Shown piece by piece: positions 35,399 to 43,582 of a stretch of 64,000 nucleotides of DNA. Each line of letters starts with the position of its first letter. Position 1 is the first letter of the stretch. Location of the stretch: contig NZ_QXMH01000002.1 in NCBI RefSeq assembly GCF_003568665.1, forward strand, positions 1,116,001 to 1,180,000, given 5' to 3'. The notes under the pieces were generated by a model. The model was not told where the DNA came from. It saw only the letters and a list, made by a program, of their open reading frames with translations, and did not search any database. Position numbers and translations under genes: made by a program. Origin of the DNA: Chitinophaga alhagiae. GTDB taxonomy: Bacteria; Bacteroidota; Bacteroidia; Chitinophagales; Chitinophagaceae.

Positions 35399-36253
35399 AT
35401 GACCACGTTATTCACGCCCGAACAAATACAGCAGTACCACCGGGACGGGTACATCATCGTAAAAAACCTCGTGTCCCCACCGGAAACCGATCTCTTGTAC
35501 AAAACAGCGCTGGAAGACGATGCCATGCGCAAGAACGCGCTTGACCTGAATGACCAGACGGGCAAAAAAACAAAGCTGTCTCTCTGGTTCACGCCGGGGA
35601 ACGACGTATTCGGCTACCTCACGCGCAGCGAAAGGGTAGTAGGCCGGGCCGCGCAGCTGCTTGACAGTACGGCGCCCGTTTGCCATTTCCATTCCAAGCT
35701 CATGCAAAAGGAACCGAAGGTGGGCGGCGCCTGGGAGTGGCACCAGGACTATGGTTACTGGTACAAGAACCAGTTCATGTTCCCTGACCAGCTCATCTCC
35801 GTCATGGTGGCATTAACGGAAGCCAACAAACAGAACGGGTGTTTGCAGGTGTTGAAAGGATCGCACAAAATGGGCAGGGTCAACCATGGCTTTGCGGGAG
35901 AGCAGGTAGGGGCGGACATGGTGATGGTGAACAATGCGCTGCAAACCATGGAGCTGGTGTACGTGGAAATAGCGCCCGGCGATGCGGTGTTCTTTCACAG
36001 CAACATCCTGCACCGCTCGGAAGCCAACCTGTCTGACCGCCCGCGCTGGTCCGTGATCTCTTGCTACAACGCACAATCCAACCTTGCCTATAACGAAACC
36101 TCCACGGCATGGAAAGAACCGGTGCAGATAGTGCCTGATGAAGCGCTGCTGCAGTGGGAAGCGGCCCCGTTGTCTGGCGCGGACTTCCTGAAAAAAGAAA
36201 ATGACCCGGCGCTGAAGGAAACCGGGTGGGAGAATGATGTGGAGGTGAAATAG
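35399..36253 (+). CDS. Phytanoyl-CoA dioxygenase (PhyH) family Fe(II)/2-oxoglutarate oxygenase
   Basis: 284 residues from the ATG at 35399. The iron ligands are visible: the HxD pair His115/Asp117 (EWHQDYGYW) and the distal His205 (ILHRSEAN), with an arginine for 2-oxoglutarate in the following RPRWSV. The N-terminus FTPEQIQQYHRDGYIIVKNLV is typical of PhyH proteins. It hydroxylates some small molecule; the substrate is unknown. Followed by its own terminator and divergent from an AraC regulator. Confidence 0.9.
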   Translation: MTTLFTPEQIQQYHRDGYIIVKNLVSPPETDLLYKTALEDDAMRKNALDLNDQTGKKTKLSLWFTPGNDVFGYLTRSERVVGRAAQLLDSTAPVCHFHSKLMQKEPKVGGAWEWHQDYGYWYKNQFMFPDQLISVMVALTEANKQNGCLQVLKGSHKMGRVNHGFAGEQVGADMVMVNNALQTMELVYVEIAPGDAVFFHSNILHRSEANLSDRPRWSVISCYNAQSNLAYNETSTAWKEPVQIVPDEALLQWEAAPLSGADFLKKENDPALKETGWENDVEVK

Positions 36254-36285
36254 CAAGGGCGCCAGGTGCGGATATTTTTCCCGGA

Positions 36286-36329
36286 GGGAACGGAAGGCCA
36301 CAGGTAAGCGGCGCTCCGTTCCCTTTTTT
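36286..36329 (+). terminator. Rho-independent terminator after the PhyH-type gene
   Basis: Perfect 9-bp stem (36286-36294 with 36315-36323) and six Ts, 33 bp after the stop codon. It lies right before the end of the convergent DinB gene. Confidence 0.85.
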
Positions 36330-36334
36330 CATTG

Positions 36335-36742
36335 CTAGTAGGTATACTCCGGCGGCGTAATGCCATGGCACCGCAGGTACACCACCGCCTGCGCGCGGTG
36401 ATGGGTAACATGGTCAAGCGTAGCGTGGAACCCCTGTACGGCGGCATCCGTTGCTTTCAGCCCTTTGAGCGTTTTCTCAAGACCGTTAAAGGCTTTAAGC
36501 AGGCCGGCCGTTACCTCTTTTTTGTTCAGCCCGGTAACGGGCGGATCCCAGGATGTTTCCGTACCCAGTATAAAATTATCTTTCCACCAGTCTATGCCAT
36601 ACCCGATATGGCTCAGCTGTTCACCAAAGTTCCAGCCTCCGCCTTCGGGCTTAAAAGTATAGCCGTTGGCGGGCATAGCCTCGGCCACAGCCAGTGTGTA
36701 GTCCCTGCACTTTTCCAGTGTGCTTAACAATTGTTCTTTCAT
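36335..36742 (-). CDS. DinB-family (DinB/YfiT four-helix metal-binding) protein
   Basis: 135 residues from the ATG giving MKEQLLSTLEKC. It has the family pattern of a four-helix bundle with metal-binding histidines (GGWNFGEQLSHIGYG and DHVTHHRAQAVVYLR). Members act as thiol-dependent transferases or are of unknown function. A TAnnTTTG element (36765-36772) lies 23 bp before the start. The AraC gene 80 bp upstream on the same strand may be linked in regulation. Confidence 0.85.
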   Translation of the reverse strand: MKEQLLSTLEKCRDYTLAVAEAMPANGYTFKPEGGGWNFGEQLSHIGYGIDWWKDNFILGTETSWDPPVTGLNKKEVTAGLLKAFNGLEKTLKGLKATDAAVQGFHATLDHVTHHRAQAVVYLRCHGITPPEYTY

Positions 36743-36764
36743 AAAAAACTGAATTATGTTGGGA

Positions 36765-36772
36765 CAAAAGTA
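36765..36772 (-). promoter_or_regulatory. Promoter -7 element of the DinB gene
   Basis: Minus strand reads TACTTTTG, a perfect TAnnTTTG match 23 bp before the start codon at 36742. The -33 site is not clear. Confidence 0.45.
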
Positions 36773-36821
36773 GCGGCGGGCGCAGGGAAGCACTTTAGGA
36801 ATCTTGCTCTTTTGATGCGCA

Positions 36822-37670
36822 TCAGGCCGTTAGCTGCCGGTAGCGCGCGGGGGAGTGCCCGGCATGCGCGGCAAAGGCGGCGGAGAAATGGTCTGGGCTA
36901 TTGAAACCGGAGGCAAAGGCAATGTCTGCCACAGGGCTGGCGGTGGTTTTCAGCAGCAGCTCCGCATTTTTCAACCGTACGGAAAGCAGGAAGCTGTGGG
37001 GAGAACAGCCGGTGAAGGTCTTGAATATCCTGCTGAAATGGAAAGGGCTCACGCAGCATGCGGCCGCAATGTCTGTCAGCGAAATATCGTCCGGGAAGTG
37101 TTCCAGTATGTAAGCCTTGGCCTGTTCAACGGTGCCGAGGTGGTTCCTTTTCAGCCGCCGCCCCAGCGGGTCAGGCCCTTCCGGCATCAGTGCGCCCAGT
37201 GTTCTTTCCACAATTTCCAGCACCAGCGTATCCGTTTGCAGCCGTTCCGCGCGCCCGGAAAGCAGCAGGTGCAGCAGGCGGTGGTGCAGGTATTCGGTTG
37301 CCGGGCTGGTGCCGGTCTGCAGGGAGTGAAGGTCGTTATCCGTAAAGAAACGGTTGTTGCCGTAATGCACCCGCGTTTGCCGGTAAAACTCCGCGGGAAA
37401 CTCCACAATGGTGCATTCATCCGGTACCTGGTGGGTGTGCGTTACGGTATGTTCATATCCCGGTTTGGTGATGAGCACGCGGCCCGTGTGCGCATCAAAG
37501 GAGTTCCTGAAAACATTGAACAGAAAATTGCCTTTCCTCACAAAGCTGATGCAGAAAGCGTCCGCATACTCGGGCTTTGATGTGGCGCATTGGGTGCAGC
37601 GGCATTTGAAGTCCAGCACACGGTAAAAACCGGAGGTATACAATGTGGCAATATCTGCTTCCATGGCCAT
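36822..37670 (-). CDS. AraC-family transcriptional regulator
   Basis: 282 residues. The N-terminal half is a cysteine-containing cupin-like sensor (FKCRCTQCATSKPEYADAFCISFVRKGNFLFNVF). The C-terminal half has the AraC motifs (LTDIAAACCVSPFHFSRIFKTFTGCSPHSFL; VADIAFASGFNSPDHFSAAFAAHAGHSPARYR). The four cysteines C23, C25, C28 and C39-region are unusual for this family and could bind a metal or sense redox state; that is a guess. It may regulate the downstream DinB gene. Confidence 0.88.
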   Translation of the reverse strand: MAMEADIATLYTSGFYRVLDFKCRCTQCATSKPEYADAFCISFVRKGNFLFNVFRNSFDAHTGRVLITKPGYEHTVTHTHQVPDECTIVEFPAEFYRQTRVHYGNNRFFTDNDLHSLQTGTSPATEYLHHRLLHLLLSGRAERLQTDTLVLEIVERTLGALMPEGPDPLGRRLKRNHLGTVEQAKAYILEHFPDDISLTDIAAACCVSPFHFSRIFKTFTGCSPHSFLLSVRLKNAELLLKTTASPVADIAFASGFNSPDHFSAAFAAHAGHSPARYRQLTA

Positions 37671-37736
37671 CTTTTTTGTAAAGGAACGTCAGGGGAGTGA
37701 CAGCGTATTGTCAGGAGGGGAATTAAAAAGACAGTT

Positions 37737-37892
37737 TTAGCCGGGCAAGGTAGGCAGTACTTCACTGAACTGCTGTTTCAGTACCGGCAGGTCGTTTTTC
37801 GCTATTTCCCATACCAGGTGAAAGTTAACGGAAAAGTACTCATGAATTGAAATATTCCTGAAACCCCTGATAGGCTTCCAGGCTATTTCCGG
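37737..37892 (-). pseudogene. HepT-like toxin remnant (C-terminal part only)
   Basis: Reading the minus strand from 37892 gives PEIAWKPIRGFRNISIHEYF… to a stop at 37737, about 51 codons. This is the C-terminal end of HepT/DUF86 toxins, including the catalytic Rx4H motif (RNISIH). The N-terminal 80 or so residues are missing. The frame overlaps the end of the MNT gene by a few bases and has no start codon, so the toxin has been lost by an internal deletion. Confidence 0.75.
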
Positions 37893-38194
37893 ATGTAATC
37901 AGTCCTTTCATATATTAGTACCTTATCCTTGTCAATGAAAGGTTTTACGTGTGGAGAAAGACCTTCAGTGGTAACAAGGTCCACTTTTTTATGCAGCAAG
38001 TCATCCAGATCGGATTGATACAAGAAAAACTTCATGCCTATGGGACGGGAATGGTCCAGTTCCACCAGAATATCAATATCGCTTTGCGAACCTGCATCAC
38101 CACGGGCCATAGAGCCAAACAGGTAAGCCTTCTTCACAGGTATCCCCGCAAAGTACTGTTGAAGTCGCAACCTATCAGCTATTGACAGTTTCAT
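37883..38194 (-). CDS. MNT-type nucleotidyltransferase antitoxin
   Basis: Minimal nucleotidyltransferase of 103 residues with the signature GSMARGDAGSQSDIDILVE: Gly27-Ser28 and the metal-binding Asp39/Asp41. In MNT/HepT pairs it neutralises HepT by AMPylation. The last residues (ERTDYIRK) run into the junction with the truncated hepT, so the C-terminus may be altered. The partner toxin is only a remnant here, leaving an orphan antitoxin. Confidence 0.85.
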   Translation of the reverse strand: MKLSIADRLRLQQYFAGIPVKKAYLFGSMARGDAGSQSDIDILVELDHSRPIGMKFFLYQSDLDDLLHKKVDLVTTEGLSPHVKPFIDKDKVLIYERTDYIRK

Positions 38195-38244
38195 GCCATA
38201 AAATTAATCAATTTCGGTCTATAAAACGGATCGGGTGCTAAATA

Positions 38245-38706
38245 TTATATAGATTTTGTATTTGTGGCTGCCCCCTCCACAAAACGCCGCAATATTTCCA
38301 GCGTGCCTCTCCAGTAAAAGTCCACATGCCGGAATATGGCCTCTGTGGGAAAATTGCTGAGTGTCAGCGTCAGTAGCGTGTGTTCATGCTGTGGCGTTAG
38401 TGCAAATGCAAGAATGGTGCGGCTTTCAGGTACGTCCGGCAGGCGGGAGAGGGAACTGAGGTAATCATACTTCAACAGGCTTTCCGGTTCAAATTGAAGC
38501 ACTGTGCCTTTGTTCTCGAAGGCGAGGTGGTGGAAGCCGCTGATGGTGACAGGCTGCCCCACCTGCCAGTTTGTTGCCACGGTGATGTTCATCTCCGGTC
38601 CGCCCATCCATTGCCGCACCAGCGCGGGATCTGTCAATGCGTTCCATACCTGGCGCGGGGCGGCGTTGATGATAACTGCCTTTTCGATCTGTTGTACCAT
38701 TTTCAT
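38245..38706 (-). CDS. SRPBCC (AHSA1-like) domain protein
   Basis: 153 residues; the N-terminus IEKAVIINAAPRQVWNALTDPALVRQWMGGPEM is the typical start of the START/AHSA1-like fold, and the C-terminal helix (YWRGTLEILRRFVEG) closes the pocket. Members bind a hydrophobic ligand; no specific function can be given. Single gene. Confidence 0.85.
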   Translation of the reverse strand: MKMVQQIEKAVIINAAPRQVWNALTDPALVRQWMGGPEMNITVATNWQVGQPVTISGFHHLAFENKGTVLQFEPESLLKYDYLSSLSRLPDVPESRTILAFALTPQHEHTLLTLTLSNFPTEAIFRHVDFYWRGTLEILRRFVEGAATNTKSI

Positions 38707-38845
38707 CTCTTTTCCTGCGGTGTAGCCCGCAACAAGTTACATCATTTTGGGTGCCATTTTGTCCCGCCAGGAACGAAAACTTAACATTTGTTAAAATCGC
38801 GGAGCACATGTCGTGATTGGCCTGCTTTTAGTGGCACAGGCCATT

Positions 38846-39667
38846 ATGGCAAAGCAAACCGGGCTCATCAAATTCACCAAGCGGGTAGGAGACCTGATTG
38901 GTTACCGCGTAGGCAAGGAGTATTACCTCCGCTCCATGCCAGCTGAGGTGCGGCAAAGCCCCCGCACAAAGATCAGCGCGCGTTATTTTGGCAAGGCCAG
39001 CATGCTGGGCGCCGCCATGCGGCATGCCGCGTACCGCCTGCTGGACATGCCGGGAGAAATGGGGCTGGGCAACCGCCTGAACAGGGCGCTCCTGGGCGTA
39101 CTGTGGCAAGACGACCTGCACCATTCCAAAACGTTCATTCCGCAAAACTTCCGCGGCCTGAAGGGATTCAGCTTCAACCAGCATACTACGCTGGACCAGG
39201 TGCTGACGGTCATCCCTGCGGTAACCCCGGATTTTTACGGCAATCTGCACGTTACTATCCCGGCGATGTCTGTCTACACCGGTAACCCTGTGGCCACGCA
39301 CCTGCGCATCAGAGCGGTGGGCGTGTTCCTGCAGCCGGGTTTTACGGAAGCTGCGGCAACAGCGTCTGAACCGGTACTGGTAGACGTTAGCCGGCCGTCA
39401 TCCGCGTTCACGCTGGTGGTGCCTGCACAAAAAGGCGCCTTATGTACCGTCATCCTTGAAGTAATGTGCTGCAAGCGGGAAAATGGCCGGATGGTCATGC
39501 TGATGAACAGGAAGTATTCCGCGGCGGAGGTGATTGCGGTGCTGACCGGGAAGAAGGAACCGAAGGAGCACAGTCACGCAGCGCAGCCTGAGCAGGAAGC
39601 ATGGGCCGGGCGCGGGGCGCTTCCGCTGGTTCCTGGACTGGTCATCAATTTCCCGCAACGGGAATAG
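38846..39667 (+). CDS. Uncharacterised 273-residue protein
   Basis: Starts at ATG 38846 (MAKQTGLIKFTKRVGDLIGYRVGKEYYLRSMP). The N-terminus, a short beta motif with GLIKF-G-LIGY-RSMP spacing, faintly resembles DUF6266-type Bacteroidota proteins. The middle is helical (GKASMLGAAMRHAAYRLLD) and the C-terminal half beta-rich. No signal peptide or membrane segment in this start. I cannot assign a function. Confidence 0.6.
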   Translation: MAKQTGLIKFTKRVGDLIGYRVGKEYYLRSMPAEVRQSPRTKISARYFGKASMLGAAMRHAAYRLLDMPGEMGLGNRLNRALLGVLWQDDLHHSKTFIPQNFRGLKGFSFNQHTTLDQVLTVIPAVTPDFYGNLHVTIPAMSVYTGNPVATHLRIRAVGVFLQPGFTEAAATASEPVLVDVSRPSSAFTLVVPAQKGALCTVILEVMCCKRENGRMVMLMNRKYSAAEVIAVLTGKKEPKEHSHAAQPEQEAWAGRGALPLVPGLVINFPQRE

Positions 39668-40018
39668 CGCCTGCCACTTTCAGCCGTTTCCGTTTATTTT
39701 ACCGTTAGTTTTCCCACTTCTGCCCACGCAGAGCGCCTCCCCATGCTCTTTCCCCTCATTTTTTCGCTATTTTACGCCTTTGCACGGTACATTTTCTGCT
39801 ACATGCAATGGAAATGTCCCATTTTCCATAATGAGAGGCCGCATTTTTGCCTCATGTACCCGCAACACGGCATCTTCACACCCCTTCCACACCATTTCCG
39901 CATCAAGTCCACCTACCGTTCGCTTTTCCTTCGCTTTCCCCGGCCTGTTCCTTCCTGTTTCATCCCATGATGGCATGATGAAGGTTTCATGAAGGCCAGG
40001 CCAATCAAGGGTGAAACG
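39668..40018. other. Gene-free 351-bp stretch
   Basis: Short open frames on both strands have no protein-like character. The sequence is pyrimidine-rich on the plus strand. I see no terminator, promoter or repeat I would defend. Confidence 0.5.
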
Positions 40019-40537
40019 CTATGAACGGCCGCCGGTTTTCTGGAGGTACCCGGCCAACTGGTCAAACTGTGAACTGAACCCGCGCTGCATGTCTTCGCGG
40101 ATGGAGTGGAAACCGTCTACTTCCTCAGCCGTGCCGTTCACCGGTTTGCCGGTGATGAGGATACGGGTTTTCCCGTTCTCTTCGCTGAACACAAGCCGGT
40201 AAGCGATCTCCTGCGGCAGCGGAACATCGAACGGGGCCTTTACCACATTGGCCTGCTCATCCGCAAACGCGTTGGTAAATTCAAGCAGGTCATACGGTTC
40301 TATTTTCTCAAACTTCAGCCTGCCGTAGGCTACCTGTGACCCGAAATCCATCTTGAAGTGGAATATGCCGCCGGGCCTGAAATCCAGCGTGATGGTGCTG
40401 TTGCGGCTTTCTGCCGGGCCCCACCATTCATTCATGGCTTCCGCGGTGGCAAAGGCGTTAAACACCATTTCCTTCGGGGCGTTGAACTCATACGTCAGCA
40501 TGAAGTCCGCCCGGGCGCTTGTTTGTGCGTGTTTCAT
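40019..40537 (-). CDS. SRPBCC (AHSA1) domain protein, ArsR-operon type
   Basis: 172 residues; FMLTYEFNAPKEMVFNAFATAEAMNEWWGP and DFRPGGIFHFKMDFG are the hallmarks of AHSA1-like SRPBCC proteins. Its start codon overlaps the stop of the ArsR-type gene by 4 bp (ATGA), showing translational coupling. ArsR plus SRPBCC operons are common and of unknown physiological role. Confidence 0.9.
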   Translation of the reverse strand: MKHAQTSARADFMLTYEFNAPKEMVFNAFATAEAMNEWWGPAESRNSTITLDFRPGGIFHFKMDFGSQVAYGRLKFEKIEPYDLLEFTNAFADEQANVVKAPFDVPLPQEIAYRLVFSEENGKTRILITGKPVNGTAEEVDGFHSIREDMQRGFSSQFDQLAGYLQKTGGRS

Positions 40538-40866
40538 TTTTTGGGTTTTTGTGATCGTACTTTGGCCAGATATTTATCCAGTGATTTGAACTGTTGTGTC
40601 CAGAACTGCCGGCAGTGGTCCACCCAGTCTGCCACTTCATTCAATTTCTCCAGCTGCGCTTCGCAAAACCTTTCCCGGCCTTGCCTTTTGATAACGATCA
40701 GCCCGCATTCGGCCAGGATCTTCACATGCAGTGAAACCGCCTGCCGGCTTACGTCGAATTGCTCCGATATGGTATTCACGTTAAGAGGCTGCCGGGAGAG
40801 CATGGCGATGATCTGCCGCCGCGTAGGGTCGGCAATGGCCTGAAAAACATCTCGTCTGGATTCCAT
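40534..40866 (-). CDS. ArsR-family transcriptional repressor
   Basis: 110 residues with a winged helix-turn-helix (RRDVFQAIADPTRRQIIAML … VNTISEQFDVSRQAVSLHVKILAECGLIVIKRQGRERF). There are no metal-binding ELCVCDL-type cysteines, so it is not an arsenic sensor but belongs to the ArsR/SRPBCC-associated group. First gene of a two-gene operon whose promoter holds two inverted repeats, which it probably binds. Confidence 0.92.
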   Translation of the reverse strand: MESRRDVFQAIADPTRRQIIAMLSRQPLNVNTISEQFDVSRQAVSLHVKILAECGLIVIKRQGRERFCEAQLEKLNEVADWVDHCRQFWTQQFKSLDKYLAKVRSQKPKK

Positions 40867-40870
40867 TTAT

Positions 40871-40886
40871 GCAAGTATTTACTTGC
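40871..40886. promoter_or_regulatory. Operator 1 of the ArsR operon
   Basis: GCAAGTA-TT-TACTTGC, perfect 7-bp inverted repeat just before the ArsR start codon and touching the downstream end of the -7 element; a bound dimer would block transcription start. Confidence 0.65.
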
Positions 40887-40917
40887 AAATATATGAGCAA
40901 GCATTTACTTGCGCAAA
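40886..40917 (-). promoter_or_regulatory. Promoter of the ArsR-SRPBCC operon
   Basis: Minus strand: TTTG (40914-40917), 20-bp spacer, TATATTTG (40886-40893), both elements matching the Bacteroidota consensus. The spacer contains operator 2. Confidence 0.7.
40897..40912. promoter_or_regulatory. Operator 2 of the ArsR operon
   Basis: GCAAGCA-TT-TACTTGC, the same inverted repeat with one mismatch, located between the -33 and -7 elements and 26 bp from operator 1. Confidence 0.6.
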
Positions 40918-40975
40918 TTTTTTTTGTGATGTACCGGGGCGGTGCTGCAACTGCTACGCCGTTACAAAAAGCCGC

Positions 40976-41986
40976 TTAATACAAGATCACCGTTTTACCG
41001 ATGGCCTTGCCGCTTTCCTGCAGCCGGTGGGCTTCTTTCAGGGTATTGGCCGTGAGGCCGTGGAGGGTGGTGCTGAGGGTGGTGACCAGCGTGCCGTTAT
41101 CCAGCAGGTTGGCCACCTGGTTGAGAATCTTGTGCTGCTCCTGCATGTCTTCCGTCTGGAAGCTGCTGCGGGTGTACATCAGCTCCCAGCTGAAGGTAAC
41201 GCTCTTGCTTTTCAGCTTGTTCAGCGCAACGGGGGTGGAGGAGCCGGTGATGGACACAATGTGCCCTTGCGGTTTGATGAGGTCTGCCATGGCGTCCCAA
41301 TAGGCGTTGGTATCTACAAAGTCGAGAATAAAGTCTGTGTACGGGAAACCCGCATTGCGCACTGCTTCCACCAGGTGGCGGTGGTCCACCACCACATCCG
41401 CGCCCATTTTTTTGCACCAGGCCACGGTTTCGGGCCGGGAGGCGGTGGCTATTACGGTGAGGCCCGCTATCTTTTTAGCGATCTGTATGGCAATGGAGCC
41501 TACGCCGCCCGCGCCGCCGAGAATGAGCACGCTTTTTCCCCTGTCTTTTTCATGGAGGCGGATGCGGTCAAAGAGGGCTTCCCAGGCGGTGAGCGCCGTA
41601 AGGGGCATGGCAGCCGCTTCCGCGTCGGAGAGGCGGCGGGGCCTGCGGCCAACAATGCGTTCATCTACCAGCTGGTATTCTGCGTTGCTGCCGCTGCGGG
41701 TAATGTCTCCGGCGTAAAATACTTCGTCCCCTTTTTTGAACAGGGATGCTTCACTGCCGGTGGCTTCTACTATGCCCACCGCGTCCCAGCCAATGATCTT
41801 GGGCGTTTCCAGCACTGTATCTTTGGCGCTGTTCTGCCGTATCTTGAAATCAACGGGGTTTACGCTGATGGCCTTTATTTTCACCAGCAGGTCCCTGCCC
41901 GCGGGAGCGGGTATATCTGTCTCAAATTCAATAAAGCTGTCTTTTTCCGTAATGGGCAGCGATGTCCTAAAACCTATGGCTTTCAT
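40976..41986 (-). CDS. Zinc-type alcohol dehydrogenase family protein (quinone oxidoreductase-like)
   Basis: 336 residues from the ATG giving MKAIGFRTSLP. GroES-like N-terminal domain (LVKIKAISVNPVDFKIRQ, GWDAVGIVEATG) and Rossmann domain (VLILGGAGGVGSIAIQIAKK) of the medium-chain dehydrogenase superfamily. It lacks the structural-zinc cysteines, which places it with zinc-independent NADPH:quinone or enone reductases of the YhdH/ZADH group. Substrate unknown. The frame extends 62 codons upstream, but this part is poor protein and follows no start context. Confidence 0.88.
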   Translation of the reverse strand: MKAIGFRTSLPITEKDSFIEFETDIPAPAGRDLLVKIKAISVNPVDFKIRQNSAKDTVLETPKIIGWDAVGIVEATGSEASLFKKGDEVFYAGDITRSGSNAEYQLVDERIVGRRPRRLSDAEAAAMPLTALTAWEALFDRIRLHEKDRGKSVLILGGAGGVGSIAIQIAKKIAGLTVIATASRPETVAWCKKMGADVVVDHRHLVEAVRNAGFPYTDFILDFVDTNAYWDAMADLIKPQGHIVSITGSSTPVALNKLKSKSVTFSWELMYTRSSFQTEDMQEQHKILNQVANLLDNGTLVTTLSTTLHGLTANTLKEAHRLQESGKAIGKTVILY

Positions 41987-42078
41987 TGTCGGGTGTCTTT
42001 TGCGTAAGATACTGTTTTTACATGACGATGCGGCGCGCTCGCTCGGAGCGCTGCATCGCCGCGGCTCCCGGAGTGGTA

Positions 42079-42288
42079 AGGCTGGCGGTGTTTTCCGTGT
42101 ATGCCTGTACGTAGTGCCTATTGTTTCTCCAGCATGGGGAACAGCCGCCTGATATCTTCTTCCGTAGACCACGCGGCGCGCTCGGCTGGCGGTGTTTTCC
42201 GTGTATGCCTGTACGTAGTGCCTACTCCTTCTTCAGCATGGGGAACAGCCGCCTGATCTCTTCTTCCGTGGGCCGCGCGCCATATTCG
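42079..42288. repeat. Tandem duplication (105 bp) of the PIG-L gene 3' end
   Basis: Copy A 42079-42183 and copy B 42184-42288 are near-identical. Copy B covers the last codons of the PIG-L gene (stop at 42222) and its 3' flank. Copy A would encode a variant of the same C-terminus (…LFPMLEKQ-stop), detached from the gene. The GGCGCGCTCG element also recurs near 42030 and 42173. Confidence 0.85.
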
Positions 42289-43097
42289 CATAACTCAAAC
42301 GCTTCCGCATATTTTGCGGCGCCTGCCTGCGCGGGGCCGTACCACTTTTCCAGCCCGCTCCTGATGGCGGGAGGAATGGACGGCCACCGTGTGTTCCTGA
42401 TCCATGCTTTCCGTTCCTCTTTACCGGCGGGGATGGCGCCTTTGTAGCCGGATACCCAGGGCAGCCATTCATAGAACTGTGATGCGTGCGCGTCCAGCGC
42501 GTCCACTTTTTTATCTATCACCGCGGTAATATCTATGCATACATCCGGCTGAAAGATGGAGGGTTTGGTGAAATGGTCCTGGAAATACAGGAACACGGGG
42601 TTTTTGGTGAGGGGAGGGGTATCCGGCGCAATGTTGGGCACCATGACCATAAAGGCGGCGTCCTGCACCAGTATGCCGGTATAGCGGTGGTCAGGGTGGT
42701 AATCTACCGGCCGGTGGGAGATCACCACGTCCGCGTTCCAGGCGCGTATCTGCCGGATAAGGGCCAGGCGGATGTTGAGCGTGGGCTCCAGTTCCCCGTC
42801 GTGATTGTCCATCACTTCATACGTAATGCCCAGGCGTTTGGCGGCTTCCGCGGCTTCCGCCCTGCGGCGTTTGGCCAATGCGCCGCCGCCCTGTTCCATA
42901 TGCCCCGCATCGCCGTTGGTCACTGAAATGAATTTTACGGCATGGCCCATTTGGGCAAACAGCGCCGCCGTGCCGCCGCTTTTGATGTCGCAATCATCCG
43001 GGTGCGCGCCGATCATGACAATACGCAGCGGCGCCTGTTGCGCGGCGGCGGCATACAGGCACCAGCTTAAAAGGATAGTACAGAACAGGTGTTTCAT
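42222..43097 (-). CDS. PIG-L family deacetylase (secreted)
   Basis: 291 residues with a signal peptide (LFCTILLSWCLYAAAAQQ). The metal-binding motif AHPDDCD (His32, Asp34, Asp35) and the later HRPVDYHPDHR match LmbE/PIG-L de-N-acetylases of N-acetylglucosamine-containing substrates. The start at 43097 is chosen because it yields the signal peptide. Possible substrates are GlcNAc-lipids or glycan fragments. Its 3' end is duplicated in tandem. Confidence 0.9.
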   Translation of the reverse strand: MKHLFCTILLSWCLYAAAAQQAPLRIVMIGAHPDDCDIKSGGTAALFAQMGHAVKFISVTNGDAGHMEQGGGALAKRRRAEAAEAAKRLGITYEVMDNHDGELEPTLNIRLALIRQIRAWNADVVISHRPVDYHPDHRYTGILVQDAAFMVMVPNIAPDTPPLTKNPVFLYFQDHFTKPSIFQPDVCIDITAVIDKKVDALDAHASQFYEWLPWVSGYKGAIPAGKEERKAWIRNTRWPSIPPAIRSGLEKWYGPAQAGAAKYAEAFELCEYGARPTEEEIRRLFPMLKKE

Positions 43098-43582
43098 CTT
43101 TCTTTTTTTTATGATACACCGCCGGTGTGGAGCATTGCACAGGGTCATTCCGCGCGGGGCGGTATATGGTAAAATAAGAAATATGGGTGGAAAAAAATAA
43201 CCGGGCGCCAGTGGTGCGGATAGTTTCCGTAATATGGCGGATGATGCTAAAGACTCATTAAAAATTAGCTAAATGCTTCATGAAAACGTAAAATAATCCA
43301 TCTTTTTCATGGAATCCGCTATTTAATATTTTGCCGTATGAAAGTAGGTTTGAACTGCTGATTTAGCCAGGTATCGGAACATGAGAAGATCATCGTTTTT
43401 CCACGGCAAAAGTAGAACTTAAACAAATCTCCTATCACCTGTAGAACGTGCCGGAGCTTTCACGAACATAATTATTCAGATCTTAAAATCTCGTTATGAA
43501 ATGATCAATTCCTCTTTTGCTTTTAAGCACATGGATGCTGCCAGCTTGATTCAACCAAATAAACCAAAACGTTAAACTAGTT
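43098..43582. other. 485-bp intergenic region upstream of the PUL
   Basis: AT-rich and gene-free. Contains a TAnnTTTG match at 43345-43352 and another near-match at 43327-43333. A leader of about 225 bases would precede the first susC. No attenuator hairpin is obvious. Confidence 0.5.
43345..43352 (+). promoter_or_regulatory. Candidate PUL promoter -7 element
   Basis: TAGGTTTG matches TAnnTTTG, 231 bp before the susC start. The -33 element is weak (TTT at 43322-43324, 20-bp spacing). Confidence 0.35.

Noticed and set aside
39743..39992. Short overlapping open frames in the gap 39668-40018
   Set aside because: Biased, low-complexity translations without start context or family similarity.
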